13,643 nt of DNA from Chloroflexota bacterium (GCA_016200725.1 JACQEE010000284.1:1-13643), one strand, 5' to 3'. Positions 6,811 to 13,609 are shown, numbered from the stretch's first letter. Program-made: numbers and translations. The notes: generated by a model not told the origin, from the sequence alone.

Positions 6811-7904
6811 GCTACCCCGTACAACTCGCGCACGTTGTCGCGCACGATGCGCCGTTTGTCGCCATCGGGCACGCCCGCGAACTGCCTCGCGATCACCTCT
6901 TGCGAGTGCGGCCACGTGCTGTCCGCGTGCGGGTAATCGCTCGACCACAGGATGTTCTTGATGCCCGCCTCGTTGCGCATGAGCACGCCCGCGCGGTCCT
7001 CCATGAACGTGGCGAAGCACTGACGGTGGAAATACTCGCTCGGCTTCATCTTGAGCCGCTGCCCCGCGCCAGTCCAGAAGCGGTGGCGGTCGAAGGCGTG
7101 ATCGATGCGCTGCAGATACGTTGGTATCCAGCCGATGTCTACCTCGACGGACACCAGCTTGAGTTTGGGAAACTTCTCCAGGATCCCGAACGAGATGAAC
7201 GTGGTGAGCGACTGCTGGATGCGCGCCGGCACGACCGAGTAGCGCACGATGAAGTCGGCGCTCTCGACCTTGGCGCTACTCTCCGTGAAGACGTGCAGGC
7301 TCAACGGGATGCCCGCATCCTCCGCCGCTGCCCAGATCGGCTCGTAGTCGGCATCGCCGAACGGCTTCTCCTCTGGCGCCATCGCAGTGATGCACGCGCC
7401 CTTGAGCCCCAGCTTAGCGATGTCGTGCAACTGGCGCACGGCAACCTTCGCGTCGTGGATCGTCATAAGCCCGAGGCCCCACAGGCGCTGTGGCGATGCG
7501 CTGCACAGGCCAGCCATCCAGCGGTTGTAGGCGTCGAGGCAGGCGATGCGGTAGGCGAGGTCGGGGATGCGGAACATGTGGAAGGCCAGCGTCGGGTAGA
7601 GCACCTCAGCCTCGACGCCATCGGTGTCCATGTCCACGAGGCGCGCCTGCGGCTCCCAGCCACCCTTGCGACCGTCCTCGTGCCGAGCCGAGCGCTTGAA
7701 GTCGCGCGGGTCTTTCCCAGCGACCGCCTGCGCGCCGACCTGTCGCGGCTCCATGCCCTCGGTCGTGAGGATGTCGTGGTCACCCTGGCGCACCATACGC
7801 GGCGCGATCGCCTTGAACTTGGGATCGATGTTGTCGACCCACGTGTTCGGCGGCTCGTAGACGTGCGAATCGGCGGAAATCGCCTTGACGGGAGCGGCTG
7901 GCAT
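6807..7904 (-). CDS. Amidohydrolase family protein (ACMSD-like, COG2159)
   Basis: Metal-dependent hydrolase or decarboxylase of the Amidohydro_2 group, a TIM-barrel fold that includes aminocarboxymuconate semialdehyde decarboxylase and related enzymes acting on cyclic or ring-cleavage acids. Length is 365 aa. Seen: ADSHV with Asp12 and His14 (the D-x-H variant of the usual HxH metal pair), LSLHVF with His204, and SSDYPHADSTWP with Asp323, the family's C-terminal metal Asp. ATG 7904 has a strong GGAGGT site (7910-7915) at 5-nt spacing. Its TGA overlaps the next gene's ATG, so the two are translated together. Similar proteins are numerous in environmental Chloroflexota and Actinobacteria with unknown substrates. 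Whether it hydrolyses or decarboxylates cannot be decided here. Confidence 0.9.
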   Translation of the reverse strand: MPAAPVKAISADSHVYEPPNTWVDNIDPKFKAIAPRMVRQGDHDILTTEGMEPRQVGAQAVAGKDPRDFKRSARHEDGRKGGWEPQARLVDMDTDGVEAEVLYPTLAFHMFRIPDLAYRIACLDAYNRWMAGLCSASPQRLWGLGLMTIHDAKVAVRQLHDIAKLGLKGACITAMAPEEKPFGDADYEPIWAAAEDAGIPLSLHVFTESSAKVESADFIVRYSVVPARIQQSLTTFISFGILEKFPKLKLVSVEVDIGWIPTYLQRIDHAFDRHRFWTGAGQRLKMKPSEYFHRQCFATFMEDRAGVLMRNEAGIKNILWSSDYPHADSTWPHSQEVIARQFAGVPDGDKRRIVRDNVRELYGVA

Positions 7905-7965
7905 GGGAGACCTCCACGCAATGGCCGTTACACCGTCAGCCTAAACGACAGGCTTTGGGGGTGTC

Positions 7966-8000
7966 AAAACGCCGGCCTTGCCAAAATCAAACGGGCCGGC
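7966..8000 (-). terminator. Weak hairpin terminator candidate after the LLM gene
   Basis: GCCGGCC (7971-7977) pairs with GGCCGGC (7994-8000) across a 16-nt loop. Reading minus strand, the stem is followed by GTTTTGA. It lies about 60 nt past the LLM oxidoreductase stop and before the amidohydrolase RBS. The long loop and only four T make it uncertain; if real, it splits the LLM gene from the downstream operon. Confidence 0.35.
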
Positions 8001-8018
8001 TTTCGCCGTCCCGCCCAA

Positions 8019-8044
8019 GTAATCTGTGTAATCGTGTAATCTGT
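8019..8044. repeat. Tandem GTAATCTGT repeats
   Basis: GTAATCTGT (8019-8027), GTAATCGT (8028-8035), GTAATCTGT (8036-8044) run head to tail in an AT-richer spot just after the LLM stop codon. I recall a similar word in intergenic regions of other environmental bacteria; function unknown. Confidence 0.5.
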
Positions 8045-8057
8045 GGATGCTCTCCCT

Positions 8058-9173
8058 CTACCCCGCCACAGCCGCGGCCTTCTTGCCCTTCTTCTCGAAC
8101 GCGGGCAGCACCGCCTCACTCCACAACTTCATCGACTCCATCACCATGCGGTGCGGCATGCCGCCGAGCTGGAACTGCGCCATCAGGCGGTTGATGCCCG
8201 CATCCTCGTATTCCTTGATCTGCTCGATCACATCGTCGGGGTCGCCGCAGATGACCATGCGCTCGCCCATGATGTAGTCCCACGTCGGGTTCTCCCAGAA
8301 CGGCTTCGACCCCGCGGGGAACAGCTTGGACATCGCCTCGCGCTCCTTCGGGTTGCGCGGCGCGAAGAACTCGACGAGGCGCTCGAAGTACCACATCTCC
8401 CACGGCTTCATCTGCTCGATGGCCTGCTCGCGCGTCTCGGCGACGTACACCGGCACGAGGCAGTTCACCTGGAGCGGCCCCAGCTTCTTATCGTTGCCCG
8501 CTTCCTTCCACGAGTTGTACGCCGCCGGCAGCGACTTGCCGAGGTGGTCGAGCGGCGTCACCGCGGTGGTCGGCATGACGTGGAAGCCCGCCTTCGGATA
8601 CATCACGTACGAGTCCGGGCTGCCGCACGCCGCGAAGATGCGCGGGATCGGCTTCTGCACCGGCTTCGGCACCACGCGGATCGGCGTGGGGAACTGATAG
8701 AACTCGCCCTCGTGCGTGAACGAGTCCTTCGTCCAGCACTTCTTGATGATCTCCACGCACTCGAAGAACATGCGCCGGTTCTCGTCCTTGGTGTCGCCCT
8801 GCGCCGGCGGCGCCTTGAACGTCTCGAACTCCGGCGCGAACGTCCCGCGCCCGATGCCGAAGTCGTAGCGCCCGTCCGTCAGGATGTCCAGCGCAGCGAC
8901 GTGCTCGGCGACCCGCACAGGATGATTAATCGGCAGCAACTGCACGCCGGTGCCGAGGCGCATCTTCTTCGTGCGCTGCGAGGCAGCGGCGAAGAGGATC
9001 TCGGGGCACGACGAGTGCGAGTAGCCGGGGTTGAAGTGGTGCTCGACAGCGTAAGCCGAGTCGAAGCCCCACTTCTCCGCGTACTCGATCTGCGTCAACG
9101 CGTTGTGCCAGATATCGCGCTCCGTGTAACCCGCGGTGCCGACTTCCAACTCGAAGAAGATACCGAAGTTCAT
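8058..9173 (-). CDS. LLM class flavin-dependent oxidoreductase (luciferase-like)
   Basis: Bacterial-luciferase-like monooxygenase or oxidoreductase, a TIM barrel using FMN or F420. Length is 371 aa from ATG 9173. This start (MNFGIFFELEVG) is preferred over one eight codons upstream because the family begins with this strand and a GGGAGG site (9179-9184) sits 5 nt before it. Seen: WGFDSAYAVEHHF (35-47) with the hallmark EHHF, RLGTGVQLLPINHPVRVAEH (72-91), LTDGRYDFGIGRG (98-110), and a C-terminal GDPDDVIEQIKEYEDAGINR segment typical of the group. Members desulfonate, oxygenate or reduce varied small molecules; no feature here fixes the substrate. It is divergent from the HerA-like gene and precedes the amidohydrolase gene by 153 nt. 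Confidence 0.92.
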   Translation of the reverse strand: MNFGIFFELEVGTAGYTERDIWHNALTQIEYAEKWGFDSAYAVEHHFNPGYSHSSCPEILFAAASQRTKKMRLGTGVQLLPINHPVRVAEHVAALDILTDGRYDFGIGRGTFAPEFETFKAPPAQGDTKDENRRMFFECVEIIKKCWTKDSFTHEGEFYQFPTPIRVVPKPVQKPIPRIFAACGSPDSYVMYPKAGFHVMPTTAVTPLDHLGKSLPAAYNSWKEAGNDKKLGPLQVNCLVPVYVAETREQAIEQMKPWEMWYFERLVEFFAPRNPKEREAMSKLFPAGSKPFWENPTWDYIMGERMVICGDPDDVIEQIKEYEDAGINRLMAQFQLGGMPHRMVMESMKLWSEAVLPAFEKKGKKAAAVAG

Positions 9174-9193
9174 CACTGCCTCCCGTACGCTTG

Positions 9194-9237
9194 TCATCCT
9201 GGAGCCGTCCCGGCTCCAGGATCTGGGTGGGGTCTTC
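9194..9237. repeat. GTCATCCTGGAG...CCAGGATCTGGG repeat, copy B4
   Basis: Perfect 12-bp stem ATCCTGGAGCCG (9196-9207), TCC loop, CGGCTCCAGGAT (9211-9222), then CTGGGTGGGGTCTTCC. Same flanks as copies B2 and B3 but different inner arms that still pair. It lies in the divergent region between the LLM gene and the HerA-like gene. Confidence 0.75.
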
Positions 9238-9333
9238 CGACTCCTCGCCGCAAACTGGCCGCTACGCTACCCGATTCGCCCCGTCGCGGCAACCTTCCGC
9301 CATCACCACATTCCCCGTCCTGCGCGCGCGTCG

Positions 9334-9339
9334 TACAAT
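9334..9339 (+). promoter_or_regulatory. Putative -10 element for a leaderless HerA-like mRNA
   Basis: TACAAT (five of six to consensus) ends 9 nt before ATG 9349, with no Shine-Dalgarno between. TTCCCC at 9311-9316 is a poor -35 match at 17-nt spacing. Confidence 0.45.
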
Positions 9340-9348
9340 GCCCCAATC

Positions 9349-11013
9349 ATGCCTCCCGACGCATTCCCCGATGGCCGCTCTGCACCCCCTTCCTTCTCAG
9401 GGAAGGGGGACGGGGGGTTAGGTTTCGTCGTCAGCGGCTCCCTCACCCGCGGCGTGGACATCAAGCTCGATGCCTCCGCTGAGGTCGAGAGCCTCGCCGT
9501 CGGGCGCTTCGTCACCATCGAGGGGCACCTGCGCCGCTTCTTCGGCGTCGTCACCGACGTGTCGCTCCAGCACACCGACCCGCGCATGGCGACGGCGCCG
9601 CCGGACGTTGAGGATGAGTTCATTCGCGATGTCATGGTTGGTACCGCAGCCTATGGCTCGATCCATGTCTCGCCCTACCTCGTGATGCCTGTCGGCGGCG
9701 ACGAGGCGCCCGCGCCGGCGAAGACGGTCCCGCCGCACTTCGCCCGCGTCCGCGAGACATCGCCGCAGGAAATCGCGGCCATCTTCGGCGAGAACGACGA
9801 CGCGCATATCTGGATCGGCAGCCCGCTCGACATGGAGGAGGCGCCCGTCTGCCTCAGCGCCGACCGCCTCACTGAGCGCAGCACGGGCGTCTTCGGCAAG
9901 ACCGGCACGGGCAAGTCGTTCCTCACGCGCATCCTGCTCGCGCAGATCGTGCAGAAGGGCCAGGCCGTCAGCCTCATCTTCGACATGCACAGCGAGTACG
10001 GCTGGAGCGCTCGACAAGAGGGCGGCACGGATGTGAAGGCGCTCAAGCAGTTGTTCCCCTCGAAAGTCGCCATCTTCACCGTCGACGAGGAAGGCTCGCG
10101 TCGACGTGGCGTGCAACCCGACTTCGTCGTGCGCATCGGCTTCGACGAGGTGCATGCCGAGGACGTGGCCTCGCTTGCCGGCGTCCTCGACCTCAACGAG
10201 GCGCAGGTGCAGGCAGCCGAGCGCCTCGAAAAGAAGCACGGCCGGCAGTGGCTCTCGCGCTTCCTCGCCGGGGAGTCACTCGACGACCTCACCGCCTTCG
10301 CCGGCGAGACGGAGCACGAGGGGACGGTGCAGGCGCTGCATCGCAAACTACAACGCCTCGAGCGGCTGCCATTTATCACGAACGACAAACACGACGACTC
10401 GGTCGCGCGCATCATGGACTACCTCGAGCGCGGGACGCACGTCGTGCTGGAGTTCGGGCGCTACCGCAACAAACTCGAGGCGTACATCCTCGTCGCCAAC
10501 CTGCTCACGCGGCGCATCCACGACCTCTACGTCGAGCGCGTCGAGCGGTCGCTCGGCGGGCAGGGCAAGGCGCCGCCAAACCTGGTGATCGCCATTGAAG
10601 AGGCCCACAAGTTCCTCAGCCCCCAGGTCGCGAAGTTCACCACCTTCGGCACGATCGCGCGCGAACTGCGCAAGTACAACGTCACCCTGCTCGTCATCGA
10701 CCAGCGCCCCAGCGGCATCGACCCCGAGGTGCTCTCGCAGATCGGCACCAAGTTGACCTGCCTCCTCGAGGACGACCGCGACATCGACGCCGTCCTGGCG
10801 GGCACCTCGGGCGGTCGCGAACTGCGCGCCGTGCTCGCCAAACTCGAGACGAAGCAGCAGGCGCTCATCTTCGGCCACGCCGTTCCCATGCCCGTCGTCG
10901 TCCGCACCCGCACCTACGACACGTCGTTCTACCGCTCGCTAGGCGTGCGCGACGCTGCCGATCGCAAGGCGTCGCTGGCGAAGGACGAGGCGGATCTGTT
11001 TGGAGGGAATTAG
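9349..11013 (+). CDS. HerA-like hexameric ATPase (DUF87, HAS-barrel)
   Basis: RecA/FtsK-HerA-type DNA-translocating ATPase of 554 aa. Domain order: N-terminal HAS barrel, about 25-125 (FVVSGSLTRGVDIKL, SLAVGRFVTIEG, RFFGVVTDV); Walker A GKTGTGKS (183-190); FDMHSEYG (211-218); a helical insert about 265-350; Walker B NLVIAIEEAHKFL (411-423) with paired acids Glu417-Glu418; and DQRPSGIDPEVLSQIGTKL (451-469), the sensor/arginine region typical of HerA. In archaea HerA works with the NurA nuclease in DNA end resection, and several bacterial HerA homologues pair with nucleases or SIR2 in phage defence. I recall this particular form as widespread in Chloroflexota and Cyanobacteria, often near NurA, so a housekeeping repair role is also possible. 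No NurA is next door; a candidate PD-(D/E)xK protein starts 2 nt downstream. Residues 1-25 come largely from a palindromic repeat. GC is about 72% in two lines counted. Confidence 0.9.
   Translation: MPPDAFPDGRSAPPSFSGKGDGGLGFVVSGSLTRGVDIKLDASAEVESLAVGRFVTIEGHLRRFFGVVTDVSLQHTDPRMATAPPDVEDEFIRDVMVGTAAYGSIHVSPYLVMPVGGDEAPAPAKTVPPHFARVRETSPQEIAAIFGENDDAHIWIGSPLDMEEAPVCLSADRLTERSTGVFGKTGTGKSFLTRILLAQIVQKGQAVSLIFDMHSEYGWSARQEGGTDVKALKQLFPSKVAIFTVDEEGSRRRGVQPDFVVRIGFDEVHAEDVASLAGVLDLNEAQVQAAERLEKKHGRQWLSRFLAGESLDDLTAFAGETEHEGTVQALHRKLQRLERLPFITNDKHDDSVARIMDYLERGTHVVLEFGRYRNKLEAYILVANLLTRRIHDLYVERVERSLGGQGKAPPNLVIAIEEAHKFLSPQVAKFTTFGTIARELRKYNVTLLVIDQRPSGIDPEVLSQIGTKLTCLLEDDRDIDAVLAGTSGGRELRAVLAKLETKQQALIFGHAVPMPVVVRTRTYDTSFYRSLGVRDAADRKASLAKDEADLFGGN
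9386..9422. repeat. Hairpin repeat inside the HerA-like N-terminus, copy A4
   Basis: CCCCTTCC (9386-9393) pairs with GGAAGGGG (9401-9408), followed by GACGGGGGGTTAGG, a degenerate form of the A-type repeat tail. It is read in frame as roughly PPSFSGKGDGGLG, just before the conserved barrel begins. Confidence 0.5.
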
Positions 11014-11015
11014 AG

Positions 11016-11540
11016 ATGGGCGTCACTCCACAGCAGCATAAGGATTTTCTCGAGGCTTGCGAGAATTTAGCCAAGGTGAGGACCGCTTTCCGTAATCTCA
11101 AAGAGCAAAACCTAGTGAGTGGAAACGACAACCACGTCGGCGATATCGGAGAGTATTGGGTCGCGCGGTATCTTGAGCGAACCAACAGAAATCCCGTGCC
11201 TGCTCCGACCAAAACGGCTCCGTACGACTTCACTCTCGGCGACGGAACGAAAGTCTCAGTTAAGACGATGACTTCTTGGGCAAAGTACAAACGAGGAACT
11301 CTTGTAAAGATTCCAGCGTCGACCCGCTGGGAACTTGCAGCTGTGTTTCTGGACGATAACCTGATGCTCAAAAAACTAGCCGTCATTCCATGCGACAAGT
11401 TGCGACAACAACCTCCTTTCTTGGGCGATGCCGTCGCTGACAATCCTCTAAATAGCAGACTCTTAACGCCTTATTTCCGATGGTGGGACTTCCTTAAGGA
11501 TTATGAGGTTTCCATAGACTGGGTCAGGTTGTTCAAGTAA
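11016..11540 (+). CDS. Putative PD-(D/E)xK nuclease-like partner of HerA
   Basis: A 174-aa protein I do not recognise by name. Residues 42-83 fit the core of a restriction-endonuclease-like fold: GDIGEYWVARYL with Glu46 in the first helix, then PYDFTL with Asp71, then KVSVKT with Lys83, a D-x11-K spacing acceptable for PD-(D/E)xK enzymes. The residue two before Lys is Ser81, not Glu/Asp, so the motif is a variant and activity is uncertain. Two likely strands follow (RWELAAVFL, KLAVIP), then a Trp-rich C-terminus. ATG 11016 is 2 nt after the HerA stop, with GGAGGG (11002-11007) inside the HerA 3' end as its RBS, so the two should be co-translated. GC is 238/480 (about 50%) over 11041-11520, with AAA, AGA and TTA codons rare in its neighbours, which points to recent transfer. 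A DUF6998-type or other small endonuclease-like family is possible. Confidence 0.7.
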   Translation: MGVTPQQHKDFLEACENLAKVRTAFRNLKEQNLVSGNDNHVGDIGEYWVARYLERTNRNPVPAPTKTAPYDFTLGDGTKVSVKTMTSWAKYKRGTLVKIPASTRWELAAVFLDDNLMLKKLAVIPCDKLRQQPPFLGDAVADNPLNSRLLTPYFRWWDFLKDYEVSIDWVRLFK

Positions 11541-11564
11541 TCGACCAATTCCAAGAAAGAAGTC

Positions 11565-12236
11565 ATGCTCTACCTCCACGAAACCCTCGACGTGATCTAC
11601 GGCAAGGCCGACGAATACGCTGCAGCCGTCGAGAAGTTGTTCCTGCCCATCGCCAAGCGTCGGGACCTGCGACCCGTCGGGTTCTGGAACACCGTCAGCG
11701 TCACCGGTCGCTGGCCCGAAGTGATCGCGTTCTGGGAAATCGACGACTGGTCGGCCTTCGCGCGCCAGCGCGAGACGCATCACGAGCGCGACCGCATGAC
11801 GCCTGGGCTGACCGAGTACCTCTCGAAGGCGTCGCAATGGCGCTCCGGCGGCTTCGACCGCATGCTCGTCCCAGCCGAGGGCTGCCGCACGCTGAAAGAA
11901 CTGGTTGCCGGCAACGTCAAAGGCAAGGTCTTCCTCCACGAGACCATCGAGTGCAAGCCGGCCAACGTGTCGAGGTACATGGAAACGACCATCGACGGGT
12001 GGCCCATCGCGCGACGCCTCGGCCTCGAACCCATCGGCGCCTACCAGTCGGCCTTTCGCGACTTCGAGGTGCTCAACATCTGGGCGCTCAAAGATTGGCA
12101 GGCCTGGGCGACGTTCCAAGAGAGTCAGTCCGGCGACCCCAAGTTCCAAGCGTGGACGGCCAAGTTATCCGCCCTGCGCACGCGCTGGGAAGCGAAGTTG
12201 CTCACGCCAGTCTCCTGGTGCCCGCTGGCAGGCTAG
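11565..12236 (+). CDS. NIPSNAP-like protein with duplicated ferredoxin-like domain
   Basis: A 223-aa soluble protein made of two similar halves. Residues 2-66 (YLHETLDV, RPVGFWNTV, EVIAFWEIDDWSAFA) and 123-182 (FLHETIEC, EPIGAYQSA, EVLNIWALKDWQAWA) share the order of a dimeric alpha/beta-barrel (NIPSNAP or EthD-like) domain. The single chain probably folds as a built-in dimer. Members of this superfamily include small oxygenases, decarboxylases and binding proteins; no catalytic residues can be assigned. It starts 24 nt after the candidate nuclease with an AAGAAAG site, and GC returns to the high background, so it may have been the original neighbour of the HerA-like gene before the low-GC gene arrived. 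Confidence 0.75.
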   Translation: MLYLHETLDVIYGKADEYAAAVEKLFLPIAKRRDLRPVGFWNTVSVTGRWPEVIAFWEIDDWSAFARQRETHHERDRMTPGLTEYLSKASQWRSGGFDRMLVPAEGCRTLKELVAGNVKGKVFLHETIECKPANVSRYMETTIDGWPIARRLGLEPIGAYQSAFRDFEVLNIWALKDWQAWATFQESQSGDPKFQAWTAKLSALRTRWEAKLLTPVSWCPLAG

Positions 12237-12246
12237 CCCATCTCTT

Positions 12247-12294
12247 GTCATGCTGGGGCCGCAACGGCCCCAGCATCTGCGTCCCCGCGTCTTT
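12247..12294. repeat. Strong hairpin, diverged copy B5, possible shared terminator
   Basis: Perfect 11-bp stem ATGCTGGGGCC (12250-12260), loop GCAAC, GGCCCCAGCAT (12266-12276), with flank GTCAT before and ATCTGCGTCCCCGCGTCTT after, recalling the B family. It lies between convergent genes ending at 12236 and 12326 and could end transcription from both sides, though no T-run follows. Confidence 0.6.
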
Positions 12295-12325
12295 GGGCGG
12301 GCTTCGCTTCCAGTGCTACCTCGGT

Positions 12326-13609
12326 TCACGATATTCCGACGTTGATAGCCCTGTCCGAATTCATGGTCACAATGGCCGGGTTATCCATCGGCGCCCCGTC
12401 ATTCCCCAGCCAGGTAATGATGGCCCCATCGCTGAATGGCTGCGCAGTCAGCGTGACCTGTGTGCCGGGGCCGTAGCGACCGTTCGGGCCGTTGGGCGTT
12501 GGCGAGATGCTGATAGTACCGCCGGGCACTGGCAGGATCGGCCCGGTGACCGGGATGCCATTGATCGTCAGCGCGTAACTGTTCGTATTGATCACGAGCG
12601 TCAGCGCCCGGTCGGCCGTCATCGTCACGGCAAAGGTGTTCCCAACCGCACTGGAGCCTGCCGTCGTCCATCTCACCGTACCCCCCACGCCGAACGGCTG
12701 GACACTCAACGACACTTCCGTCCCCTGGTAGTAGCGTCCGTCCCGCGTGTTGGGCGGTGGCGAAATGGATACGTCACCGAGCCCAAGAGAGAGCACTGGA
12801 CCGGTGACGTCTAACCCGTTGATAGTGAGCACGAAGGTGTTGGGCGTTACCGACACCTTGACCTGCCGGTCGCGCGTCATCGTGATGGCGACCTGGTCCA
12901 TGCTCACCGTCACATCTGCCCCGCTCCAGGTGATCGTGCTGTCAGCCGCGTTGGGTCGCACCTGCAAGGAAACCTGCGTGCCCGGCGGATACCGACCGTC
13001 AAGACCGGGCGGTGGGAAGACTCGCACACTGCCGTTGACAATAGCGATGGTGCCCTGCCCCGCCGCGAGCGCCGTGTCGTTCACGCGCAGACTGGCGCGT
13101 TGGGGCGGGACCGGGGTTGACGTGGCTGTAGGCTGCGGCGCGGGCGTTGCTGTGGGTACTGGGCTCGGCGTCCGCGTCGGCGTCGTGGTCGGTATCGTGG
13201 TCGGTGTCGCTGTTGGGGCAGGCGGCGACGGCCTTGGCGGGGTAGCGGTGGCCGTGGGCAGCGTGACAGCCGTCGGTGTGCTGTCGGGTGTCGCCGTCAA
13301 GGTAGCCGTGGGCGTCGCGGCGGTCGTCGGCGCGACTTGCGTTGGTACTGAGGGTGGCGTCGGGGAAGGCACCGGACGGGCGGTTGCGGTCGCGCTCGAA
13401 GAGACTGTCGGAACCGAGGTGAAGCGTTGCGTCTCAGTGAACTGCGATCCTTGCGCGGGTATGGTCGTCGTACGGATGGACGGAGCCGGGCGTGCCCCTC
13501 CGCCGCACGCAGTCAGCATGAATAGAGCGAGACAGCCGAGCGCGAGCACCGCCGCGGAGATACGAGACAATGACTTGTCGGCACTAAGCCTGGGCAGTCT
13601 GTCAGCCAT
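12326..13609 (-). CDS. Surface lipoprotein with Thr/Pro linker and three bacterial-repeat domains
   Basis: A 427-aa exported protein. A hydrophobic segment about 17-32 ends in lipobox LTAC with Cys35 as the lipid anchor. Residues about 62-170 are a Thr/Pro-rich linker (TPTATP-type words), a style common in Chloroflexota surface proteins. Three tandem domains of about 86 residues follow (about 174-255, 260-341, 346-427), each with L.IN or L.VN at the start, a PPP/PTPN..DGRY..GT.V.L...P core, ITW or RW, and M..DR at the end. They resemble the divergent InlB/Listeria-type bacterial repeat. The chain stops right after repeat three with no catalytic domain, so adhesion or wall binding is likelier than enzyme activity. 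ATG 13609 shares one base with an upstream TGA. Confidence 0.85.
   Translation of the reverse strand: MADRLPRLSADKSLSRISAAVLALGCLALFMLTACGGGARPAPSIRTTTIPAQGSQFTETQRFTSVPTVSSSATATARPVPSPTPPSVPTQVAPTTAATPTATLTATPDSTPTAVTLPTATATPPRPSPPAPTATPTTIPTTTPTRTPSPVPTATPAPQPTATSTPVPPQRASLRVNDTALAAGQGTIAIVNGSVRVFPPPGLDGRYPPGTQVSLQVRPNAADSTITWSGADVTVSMDQVAITMTRDRQVKVSVTPNTFVLTINGLDVTGPVLSLGLGDVSISPPPNTRDGRYYQGTEVSLSVQPFGVGGTVRWTTAGSSAVGNTFAVTMTADRALTLVINTNSYALTINGIPVTGPILPVPGGTISISPTPNGPNGRYGPGTQVTLTAQPFSDGAIITWLGNDGAPMDNPAIVTMNSDRAINVGIS

Noticed and set aside
6811..7020. N-terminal extension of the cobalamin-binding-like protein
   Set aside because: Those codons lie within the amidohydrolase gene in another frame; the ATGA overlap gives the natural start at 6810.
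5899..9482. Further long plus-strand open frames over the cobalamin-binding, amidohydrolase and LLM genes
   Set aside because: Each lies antisense to a gene with intact family motifs and starts or ends inside repeats.
11006..11552. GGAATT (11006-11011) and AATTCC (11547-11552) flanking the low-GC gene as possible element ends
   Set aside because: Six-base inverted match is too short and likely chance; no target duplication or transposase found.
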